Positions 56,309 to 64,000 of a stretch of 64,000 bases of DNA are shown piece by piece. The notes beneath the pieces are model-generated. The model did not search any database, was not told the origin of the DNA, and saw nothing but the letters and a program-made list of their open reading frames with translations. This DNA comes from Leuctra nigra (Eukaryota; Arthropoda; Insecta; Plecoptera; Leuctridae). The stretch covers positions 45,533,941-45,597,940 of the forward strand of contig OW203763.1 of assembly GCA_934045905.1 (NCBI GenBank), written 5' to 3'. Every line of letters begins with the position of its first letter. Within the stretch, counting starts at the first letter, position 1. A program made the position numbers and the translations under genes.

Positions 56309-58021
56309 TACCATAAAAAAACACTAAAAATCCGTGTAAAAATACCAGCCAAGTCTCTTCAACAAAAAAAAATGAAATCTAAAAATTCTGCACTGAAAAG
56401 AAGTGATATCAAAAAATGAGCCAAGTCAAAACTTTATTTGAAAATCAAAAAATACTTGGCGCATCGTGTATATAAGTAGTTGAGAAGTATATGCCAGATA
56501 TAAAATATACATCAAATATACATCTATACCTACATATAATTGAACGAGCGAAGCGAGCGTCTCCTTTTGGCTCTTTTGGCACGGACCTCTGTTTTTTTTG
56601 TTTGTTTTTTTCCGCTATTAACACAGGTTGCACCGTTTCAGCGAACGTTCTGATATTTTGCACACATGTAAAACCAACCTTTTCTGTTTGTAGACCCACA
56701 TTTTTTTGAAATCCATTCATTGGTTAAAATTTAAATAAATATCTCCTGATAGGCTGAAAAATGAAAATGGTCTTCGATAATTCTGATCAAACTCATATTT
56801 TGCATGAGCATTAAGAGGCAAATGGAAGCGAACGGGAATCGCACGGTTCGTCAGAGCGGTTTTTTGAAATTGTGTCTTCCCACTTAAAATTTTTTAAAAA
56901 TCAGATAGTAACGACCCATAACAGCCTAATATACTAAATAATGCCGCACACTGGAGTTCATTATGACCTCTGGTGCGACCTCAAAGTGTTAAATACGATA
57001 TTTTTAATAAAATAATCGATGATAATCGTATTTAACACTTTGAGGTCGCACCAGAGGTCATAATGAACTCCAGTGTGCGGCATTATTTAGTATATTAGCC
57101 TGTTATGGGTCGTTACTATCTGATTTCTGAAAATTATTAAGTGGGAAGACACAATTTCAAAAAAACGCTCTGACGAACCGTACGATTCCCGTTCGCTTCC
57201 GTTTGCCTCTTAAGACCAACATTGTCTCTTATTTTACAAAATTTCATCCCAATCAGTTAAGAACGTATGAACTTATTGACATTTTTAATATCTGTCAGCA
57301 ATAAGGTATCGAAATGAATGTTTTCCAGTGCCAATTGAATTGAATCTGATTTGCTATATTTACCAGGGTGCTTAGATACTATTTTCATGTTTCGATGAAA
57401 AGCATATACTTTTTTATTGATTTAGTGATCATTCAATTAAATTTGGATGTATATGTTTTCTTTGCGTTGTGTACGCATTTCCGGTTCGTAAATTTGCACG
57501 TACCCGCGCTCGCTCATCAACGCGTTACACTGAGCGTTGTCCTAGTAATCAACAGATCGATCTGATATTGTGTACACACACTTATATCATATGAGTGGTC
57601 CCAGGTATATTTTTTGAACATGATCCTGTGATTTTTGAAAATTAACAAGGAATCATTCAATCATAAAGGTGCAATCGATCAACTTAAAACTTTGCATGGT
57701 TATTGGGACCAATATTTCTGGAATTTTTGAAGATTTTCAAACAAGTCTGTGACGAAATTGAAGAATTTTTGGCTTTTAATGACATTTTCAATAGGCAGAA
57801 TTTCGGTTCAAGGTGTTGCGCGTATCCGTGCTCGCTCATCAACGCGGTACACAGAGCGTTTTCCTAGTAAACCTAATGCCCTAAAAAACGATGCGCCAAG
57901 TATTTTTTGATTTTCAAATAAAGTTTTGACTTGGCTCATTTTTTGATATCACTACTTTTACTTTTTTTTTTGTTGAAGAGATTTGGCTGGTATTTTTACA
58001 CGGAGTATTTTTTTATGGGGA
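56309..58021. mobile_element. Expanded family B element with 1.4-kb interior
   Basis: B-type arms at 56309-56470 and 57885-58021 (GCCAAGTCTCTTC, ACTTGGCGCATCGT in inverse orientation). They enclose about 1.4 kb of sequence absent from the 0.4-kb copies. The interior contains a second long palindrome (56830-57215) and direct repeats GCTCGCTCATCAACGCG(T/G)TACAC near 57506 and 57830. No long ORF. Confidence 0.75.
56830..57215. repeat. Nested near-perfect palindrome
   Basis: Arms of about 180 bp (GAAGCGAACGGGAATCG, ACTGGAGTTCATTATGACCT) are reverse complements with few mismatches around a short loop near 57005-57030. Confidence 0.88.
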
Positions 58022-58150
58022 TATCACTCCTTTTTTAGTTTATTTTTAAAACTTGTGACATCATTTCGAATGAACAATTACTAAATCCTTTAAAAAAATC
58101 GCCATTTACAATTTGGTTACTACTAATGAAAATCTGCTTAGGTTAATATC
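58022..58150 (-). mobile_element. Family A tail in inverse orientation
   Basis: Reverse complement of the sequence that precedes family B in copies 1 and 3 (AAATGGCGATTTTTTTAAAGGA, ATAAACTAAAAAA). So here too the B palindrome is joined to an A tail. Confidence 0.65.
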
Positions 58151-58162
58151 TGCTTTAAATGA

Positions 58163-59293
58163 TGCCACGGTTCAACCTTGAACGCGACTATTTTGTCCGG
58201 CCGGCATGAGTCGAAGATGGGCGTGGGCGATGAAGACTGGCGTGCATGAACTCGATGTTTCCGAACAGAAATAGTGAGGGATGAGAGTGAGGAAATAATA
58301 TAATGATCCAAGCAAGAACAAAGCAGTAGTATAGGTTTTAAACCACTCAGGTACACCTGAGGGCAAGTATAATGAAGCAATGATAGCAGGTGACCAAGTC
58401 ATACATAAGAGCTAACAAATAAGTCAGAATATATCAATGCAAGGCAAACATAAGATTAGATTCTATAGTAACAAAAATGCAGCACAGAGAGTGCAATAGT
58501 GAAATACTCGGTGGAGGTCAAATACCTCAATCAAATGGTAGGACTGGCGGACCCAAGGTCAGGCCAAAATAACATGAAATAATTGATGTCTAAGTAACAT
58601 CGAAATAACATGAAATATACAAATAGTAATACAATAGGAATAATAACTAGTAGGTACGTACTTACAAAATCTCTTCAAATAGATGGCTAGAGTCCCTAGC
58701 GCAAATGAACAAATACGTGGTCCCTAGCTTCGTGAATTTAGGTAGGTTGAATATTCCAAAAAGCTAATTTATAAGAGGTTAACATAAACCAGAAGCTAAT
58801 GCGACTCAATCAACCAACAAATTAAGACCGAGTGGAACATGTACGACTAAGCCTGAGAAAATGTGTACGGCATGTCCCCAGACAAAGAGCAAGTAAGAAA
58901 TGTCAAAATAAAGTTTACGCGAACGATATTAACCGCGGCTAAAACCCCCAAACTCGTATCAGCAAAAGAAAAGTCTTATAGTTCCATGGAGAAGCCATGG
59001 AACACAAGTCCACAAAGAGTGTAAGACAAATCTCAACTCCCTTAGAGAATAACTCACGAGACTCCGCGACAGGTCCACTCAGGTCGAAGGTAGTCGGTTG
59101 AAAGGCCACGATCTCTCGTCACAATTCCGCAATTGCTCTCAGTCGGTCAAAACGTGCTTCCGAGAGAGAGAGAAGATCGGCGAGTCCATCAACAGACAGA
59201 GACAGAGCAAAACGGGGCTGCCTGGCTTGTCCGACGGAGTATGCAACGGAGTGACCCTGGTGGGGGTGAACCCGGCAGGTTCAAACCGTTACA
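58163..59293 (-). repeat. 3' LTR
   Basis: 1131 bp, TGTAACGG...GTGGCA on the minus strand (TG...CA). Its start directly follows the polypurine tract. Confidence 0.88.
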
Positions 59294-59308
59294 ATTCCCC
59301 GTCAACCC
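59294..59308 (-). other. Polypurine tract
   Basis: GGGTTGACGGGGAAT on the minus strand immediately before the LTR; primer for plus-strand synthesis. Confidence 0.7.
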
Positions 59309-59349
59309 AACGAAAAAGAAAACTAGTTTTCTTTTTCCGAGAGCTCCGG

Positions 59350-61905
59350 TTACACAGCATAATAACTACGTAAATCTTTGATGTGCCAAGTTCCGAGGTC
59401 GCGTCCGTCTACGTCTTGGAGGCGGTAGATAAGCGGTGACGTCTTCTTGGTGATTTCGAACGGACCCTCATAGCGTGGCGCTAACTTGGCGGCATAATTG
59501 TCAGCGGCGTTGGACAAGTGGAAGTCCCTCTTCAGGACTCTGTCTCCCACTTGAAATTCTACGTGCCGACGTCGGAGGTTGTATCTCGCGGCGTTCTGCT
59601 GATGGGCTCGTCTCAAACGAGCACGGATATCTGCAAAAATAGCGGTTAGTCCTTGCATCTTATCCACATGGTCGGCGACAATTCCCGTCAAATCAGTACG
59701 TTGGTGGTCTACACCACACAAAATTAATTCGCGACCAAAGTTAAGGTAGACTGGAGTGTAGCCCGTTACTTCGCTGACAGCTGTACGCAAAGCACAACCT
59801 ATCTTCGGAACATGCTTGTCCCACAGTTTGTGATTGTCCGTGATGTATGACCTAAGCATACCTAAAACAGTACGATTAGTGCGCTCCGTAGGGTTGGCTT
59901 GCGGATGACGTTTGGCGTTGTAGTGGAGGGTGCAATGATATTCTTGGGCCATCTTCTTGAAAGGGGCTCCTATGAACTCAGGTCCATTGTCACACACTAG
60001 AATCTCAGCCACGCCGTACACTAAAAATACTTCGTCCTCTATCTTCTGCGCCACAAGTTTCGATGTAGCGGACCGCAGAGGAAATAGTAGGCTGTACTTG
60101 GAGAATGTGTCTGTCACTACTAATAGATACTTGTTGCCAGCTGTCGATCTCGGCATAGGTCCCATCAGGTCAGCGGAGATGCGCCTCCAGGGTCCATCGA
60201 CATTACGCTCTTGTCCCATCTGTCCGGCGGGAAGCTTCTGCTCGACCTTGACTCTCTGGCACGTCGGGCATTTTCGGATGTATCGGGAAGTGTCCATGCG
60301 CAGCTGGGGCCAGTAGTATCTGTCGATGATCCGCCGGCAGGTCTTGTAGATTCCTAGGTGTCCTGAAGTCGGGCTGTCATGGCACTCGGCAAACACCGTT
60401 TCGCGGGCTTCTTTTGGCACAACAATCTTCCATTCCGCAGCTGGATCCAAGAGTTTCCTGTCGGCTTTGACATATTTATACAGCACGTTATCCTCTACTC
60501 TCCAGGCGGGATAGCGTTCGGGATAGGTAGCGACTAAATTTAGCATCTTCAAATACCACGGGTCAATGACTGGATTCGGGAAATTCACGAGAGCTAAACT
60601 TTCAATCGGGGCACGAGACAAGAAGTCCGCAACTACATTGTCTTTACCCTTTCGATGGACAATCGAAAAATCAAATTGTTGAAGGCGCAGCGCCCAACGA
60701 GCTAAGCGACCTTGTGGATCCTTAAGATTATGGAGCCACAGAAGACTGGCATGATCGGTGTGGACGGTGAAGGAGTACCCTTCCAAGTAGGGTCGCCACT
60801 TTTCCACGGTCCAAATAACAGCAAGGCACTCCAACTCGGTCGCTGAGAACTTCTTCTCGGCTTGGGTGAGTGTTCTGCTGGCATACGCGATTACTCTTTC
60901 TCCTTCAGGGAAGTTCTGGTACAGCACGGCCCCGAGCCCAACTCCGGACGCATCCGTCTGAACTTGGAAGGGGAGAGTGAAATCAGGACAAGAAAGTATC
61001 GGTGCTTGAATCAGGAGATTCTTGATGTCTGTGAAGGCGTTTTCAGCGGCTTCTGTCCATAGGAACTTCTGGTTCTTCCTCTGCATACAGGTGAGTGGTT
61101 CCAGGCGAGTGGCAAAATCTGGAATGAAGCGGCGATACCACGAAGCTACTCCCACGAACTTTCGGACCTCTCTGACGTTGGTAGGCCTCGGCACGTTAAG
61201 GATGGCCGCGACTTTGTCCGGATTCACTCGAAGACCTCGGACGTCGATTACATAACCTAAGTATCGCAATGAGGATCGACAGAACTCGCATTTTTCAACA
61301 TTCAAAGTGAGGCCGGCTGCCTGCAGTCTCTGGAACACCTGGTCCAAAACATGATAATGCTGTTCAAAGGTTTGGGTGGCCACCACGATATCATCCAGAT
61401 ACACAAACAGGAAGAGCTCCAGGTCATGTCCCAACACCTTGTCGATCAGCCTCTGCCACGTGGCTGGAGAATTGTGGAGTCCGAAGGGCATTTTCTTGAA
61501 CTGGAAAAGGCCGCGACCGGGAACCGTGAATTCGGTCTTGTCTCGGCTGCCTTCTTCAAGGGGAATCTGCCAGAATGCTGACTTGATGTCCAAAGACGAG
61601 AGAAATCTGGCATTCCTCAATTGGTCGAGAATCTGGGAGACATACGGAAGAGGATACGCGTCCTTCTTGCTAAGGGCGTTGACCTGTCTGAAGTCGATAC
61701 ATACTCGGTACCCGCCCTGGGGTTTCTGAACGAGTCGGAGAGGAGAGGACCAACTACTTGTCGATGGTTCAACTACGCCATCGGCTAACATCTTCTCTAA
61801 CTCCTGGTTAATGACTTCTTGTATGACGGGGGACACCCGGTAGTATCTCTGCTTAACTGGTACGGCCTGACCTGTGTCGATGCGGTGTTCGATCATCGTA
61901 GTCAC
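59350..61905 (-). CDS. Gypsy Pol: reverse transcriptase, RNase H, integrase
   Basis: 851 residues with no internal stop. RT has YLDD at 169-172; RNase H has TDASGVGLGA and HTDHASL; integrase has an H-H-C-C zinc motif (CPTC), a DDE core (DTFSKY, CDNGPEF, NPTERTNR) and a GPY/F-like end (RYEGPFEI). The shown start is a non-ATG codon at the edge of an overlap: this frame lies -1 relative to the protease ORF that ends at 61902. Such elements normally have protease and RT in one frame, so a single-base lesion near 61910 or a second frameshift signal must be considered. Confidence 0.92.
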   Translation of the reverse strand: MTTMIEHRIDTGQAVPVKQRYYRVSPVIQEVINQELEKMLADGVVEPSTSSWSSPLRLVQKPQGGYRVCIDFRQVNALSKKDAYPLPYVSQILDQLRNARFLSSLDIKSAFWQIPLEEGSRDKTEFTVPGRGLFQFKKMPFGLHNSPATWQRLIDKVLGHDLELFLFVYLDDIVVATQTFEQHYHVLDQVFQRLQAAGLTLNVEKCEFCRSSLRYLGYVIDVRGLRVNPDKVAAILNVPRPTNVREVRKFVGVASWYRRFIPDFATRLEPLTCMQRKNQKFLWTEAAENAFTDIKNLLIQAPILSCPDFTLPFQVQTDASGVGLGAVLYQNFPEGERVIAYASRTLTQAEKKFSATELECLAVIWTVEKWRPYLEGYSFTVHTDHASLLWLHNLKDPQGRLARWALRLQQFDFSIVHRKGKDNVVADFLSRAPIESLALVNFPNPVIDPWYLKMLNLVATYPERYPAWRVEDNVLYKYVKADRKLLDPAAEWKIVVPKEARETVFAECHDSPTSGHLGIYKTCRRIIDRYYWPQLRMDTSRYIRKCPTCQRVKVEQKLPAGQMGQERNVDGPWRRISADLMGPMPRSTAGNKYLLVVTDTFSKYSLLFPLRSATSKLVAQKIEDEVFLVYGVAEILVCDNGPEFIGAPFKKMAQEYHCTLHYNAKRHPQANPTERTNRTVLGMLRSYITDNHKLWDKHVPKIGCALRTAVSEVTGYTPVYLNFGRELILCGVDHQRTDLTGIVADHVDKMQGLTAIFADIRARLRRAHQQNAARYNLRRRHVEFQVGDRVLKRDFHLSNAADNYAAKLAPRYEGPFEITKKTSPLIYRLQDVDGRDLGTWHIKDLRSYYAV

Positions 61906-62402
61906 TCCAAGCTTGTTCCCATGCGTTGAAGATGTCGAGACGTAAGGTCCTTCAGGCGGCGCTGCTGGTCGGCCGTTAAGTGGTCTTGATCCTGGATGAT
62001 TGGCGTTGACTCGATCGCGTTGCAGATCTCAGGCGAGGTAGCGAATGTCCAGGTTCCAGCAGAAAGGTCGGGCATCAAATGCATCGCCTTCCAGAAGTCC
62101 GTTCCAAGCACTAAAAGAGCCTTCACTTTAGGTACAACTAATATAGGGATTGTACACACACGCCCATATAACTCTAACGGGGTGTCTATCACTCCTTCTA
62201 TTTTACATGTGTTCCCATCAGCCACTGTCAATACTTGACGTTCACGTCGAAGAATGCATAGACCTAGCTCTTGAAGTATCTTCCATCCTTGGGCGCCTAC
62301 AATCGTTCGACTTGAACCAGAGTCCAAAAGTCCCAACAATGGATATCCAAACACTTTTACTTCGAGATGTGGTCGTGCATCTGCATCTGCTTTCAGTAAC
62401 AT
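61902..62402 (-). CDS. Gypsy aspartic protease region of Pol
   Basis: 166 residues from the first ATG; the frame is open further upstream to overlap the end of gag. Active site LLDSGSSRTIVG and the second conserved region LVLGTDFW. Residues after about 125 lead into the RT N-terminal linker and end at a stop where the RT frame takes over. Confidence 0.85.
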   Translation of the reverse strand: MLLKADADARPHLEVKVFGYPLLGLLDSGSSRTIVGAQGWKILQELGLCILRRERQVLTVADGNTCKIEGVIDTPLELYGRVCTIPILVVPKVKALLVLGTDFWKAMHLMPDLSAGTWTFATSPEICNAIESTPIIQDQDHLTADQQRRLKDLTSRHLQRMGTSLE

Positions 62403-62482
62403 ATGGCTAAGAGAAATAGGACTACAGTCATTTTCTGAGAAAGTTGACGTGGCCGCTGATACTCGGGGAGGCGGAGTCGACC

Positions 62483-63613
62483 TTACTTTCGATCCCCGTT
62501 GGCGTTTCCCTGTTTAGCGCAACAAGCGTCACACTGCCCTCTCGAAATCCCTCGACGACCACAACCATAGCAGAAATACGTCAGTTTCAGTTTACAATCC
62601 CGGAACCGGTGTCCGGGAGTGGAACAATTCCAGCAAATGGCAGACACAGCGGTTGTCTCCATGGCGGAGGTCGCAGGCCGTTCCTTCCTTTTGGGACAAA
62701 CATAACCAAGGTCTGGTTCTAACAAATGTCTAGCCGGCGGCGGACGGAATTGCTCGACCTGGGTCTTGCCGAACTCCAGGGCCTTGCACATCGTACGCAG
62801 CTGCTCCACTGTTTTCGGTTTCTGTAAACACAATCGTTCAAGAAAATAGGGATGCACATTCTTCCGTATCGTCGACAATCGATCCGAGTCCGAAACTATC
62901 ACGGATAGTCGTGAAAATAAAGTGTCCATCACGGCAAAGTATGACCCCACACTCTCGTAATCGCCTTGGGTGCGAGCACGAATTTCGTCGTAGAGGCGGT
63001 CGTCATAATCGGCTGGCTGGTACTCTGTCCGTAGGGCTCGAGCCAGTTCGTCCCATGAGGTTAGCGTCGGTCGGGCTGATCGAAACCACAGGCGAGCTTG
63101 ACCTTCAAAGAAGTCAATCGCCTGAATAAATACATCCTCCTTGGTGGCGTTTCTCGCTACCATGACGTCATGCACCTTCTCTATGAAAGAACTAACACTA
63201 GTATCTGTGCCTTCCCCAGAGAACTTAATTCCCCAAGTCATTACTGGCTTCATTTTCCGCGGAACAGGTTTCGGCGGCGTCTGCAGCGGCGTATGCATGG
63301 CGTCGTACTCGTCCACTGCGTCAAGGACAATCTGGAAATCACTCTTTGCTTTCGCCAGAGTACGGGTACATATGTCCTTGGCGGCGATGACGTCGGCAGC
63401 GACATTATTTACCAACGCTAGCCGTCGGGTCAAACCATTTAACTTGATCTCAATCGAACGACCTTGATCTTTGTCCCCATCAAAGAGATTAATTAAATCA
63501 ACCACCAGGTGAAGGCGTTCGCCTAAGGCATTAATCTCCTCCAATGATTCTGCTTCATCCATGATGAATCGGTTGTGAAATGAATGTAGAATAATATGAA
63601 CGATACAGCTCAC
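62483..63613 (-). CDS. Gypsy Gag
   Basis: 376 residues: N-terminal helical part, capsid-like domain (about 150-300, with YESVGSYFAVMDTLF), one good zinc knuckle (CWNCSTPGHRFRDC) and a second, degenerate one (CYGCGRRGISRGQC) where the usual His is Ile. The pol frame is -1 relative to gag at the gag stop (CGAAAGTAA), so Pol is probably made by -1 frameshifting. Confidence 0.88.
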   Translation of the reverse strand: MSCIVHIILHSFHNRFIMDEAESLEEINALGERLHLVVDLINLFDGDKDQGRSIEIKLNGLTRRLALVNNVAADVIAAKDICTRTLAKAKSDFQIVLDAVDEYDAMHTPLQTPPKPVPRKMKPVMTWGIKFSGEGTDTSVSSFIEKVHDVMVARNATKEDVFIQAIDFFEGQARLWFRSARPTLTSWDELARALRTEYQPADYDDRLYDEIRARTQGDYESVGSYFAVMDTLFSRLSVIVSDSDRLSTIRKNVHPYFLERLCLQKPKTVEQLRTMCKALEFGKTQVEQFRPPPARHLLEPDLGYVCPKRKERPATSAMETTAVSAICWNCSTPGHRFRDCKLKLTYFCYGCGRRGISRGQCDACCAKQGNANGDRK

Positions 63614-63763
63614 CCTTGTTCAATGCACGTAGCGGAATGTGAAGGTCACTCGAAGCGTAGCTTGTGAAGGTCGTTGCGCTGCCACGAAATACGGAGTCGA
63701 CTGTCGAATTCCACGGGCGTCGTGATCCACGCGTCAGTCGCCGAATTCCTCGCGACTTCTGGC

Positions 63764-63781
63764 CTCACACGTCGGGCGCCA
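63764..63781 (-). other. Primer-binding site
   Basis: TGGCGCCCGACGTGTGAG on the minus strand, 3 nt after the 5' LTR end. It begins with TGG as expected for pairing with a tRNA 3' CCA end; the tRNA is not identified. Confidence 0.7.
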
Positions 63782-63784
63782 AAT

Positions 63785-64000
63785 TGCCACGGTTCAACCT
63801 TGAACGCGACTATTTTGTCCGGCCGGCATGAGTCGAAGATGGGCGTGGGCGATGAAGACTGGCGTGCATGAACTCGATGTTTCCGAACAGAAATAGTGAG
63901 GGATGAGAGTGAGGAAATAATATAATGATCCAAGCAAGAACAAAGCAGTAGTATAGGTTTTAAACCACTCAGGTACAACTGAGGGCAAGTATAATGAAGC
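63785..64000 (-). repeat. 5' LTR, partial
   Basis: 216 bp in the window match 58163-58378 with one substitution (63977 region, A instead of C). The rest lies outside. Confidence 0.9.

Larger units (their letters stand above)
58163..64000 (-). mobile_element. Young Ty3/gypsy LTR retrotransposon (5' LTR cut by window end)
   Basis: Minus strand: 5' LTR (63785 to beyond 64000), primer-binding site, gag, protease, RT-RNase H-integrase, polypurine tract, 3' LTR (58163-59293). No envelope ORF. The two LTRs overlap for 216 bp in the window and differ at one base there, so the insertion is recent. The Pol order PR-RT-RH-IN is that of Ty3/gypsy (Metaviridae). Confidence 0.93.

Noticed and set aside
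56445..56720. 91-codon ORF in the long fold-back
   Set aside because: No known motif; it starts in the arm and overlaps low-complexity sequence.

Overview
The window is eukaryotic nuclear DNA, AT-rich and loaded with transposable elements. Spliced genes, LINEs of the CR1-like and I-like kinds, Ty3/gypsy elements, hAT-like MITEs, a tRNA-derived SINE and many fold-back repeats point to an insect or other arthropod. A hemipteran-like, repeat-rich genome is my guess and is not proven by the sequence. No rRNA gene, bacterial operon or CRISPR array is present.

The only host gene I can support fills the middle of the window on the minus strand (55520 down to 25989). Nine coding exons join in phase to give a 439-residue PLP enzyme of the threonine dehydratase (threonine ammonia-lyase)/serine racemase family with a C-terminal ACT domain. 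The eight introns are 2 to 6 kb each and are packed with MITEs, fold-backs, minisatellites, a SINE and retroelement fragments. A possible second first exon lies at 51669-51695.

Layout: 1-3512 is the 3' part of an apparently intact CR1-like LINE (end of ORF1, whole ORF2). 3513-6213 is a broken sister copy. 6214-10102 is a block of minisatellite, a composite repeat (family A), palindromic MITEs (family B) and a TIR element. 10103-17322 holds minus-strand LINE remnants around a broken Ty3/gypsy gag-protease-RT fragment. 18128-24190 is a near full-length I-like LINE whose ORF2 is open but lacks a piece of RT. 24346-25521 is a hAT element with an 8-bp target duplication. 25928-55520 is the host gene. 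56305-58150 is a large fold-back. 58163-64000 is a young Ty3/gypsy element on the minus strand, complete except for most of its 5' LTR, which runs out of the window.

The most unusual structure is an 82-bp tandem array at 39037-40090. Each unit contains the 3' splice site and the first 58 nt of host exon 5, so about 14 copies of that acceptor lie in a row. Minisatellites also lie immediately upstream of the 3' splice sites of exons 2 and 4, so three of the eight acceptors of this gene carry tandem arrays. The second item worth attention is the A+B composite repeat: a perfect terminal hairpin, a microsatellite core, paired internal repeats and a palindromic 3' module. It may be an undescribed non-autonomous, Helentron-like element.
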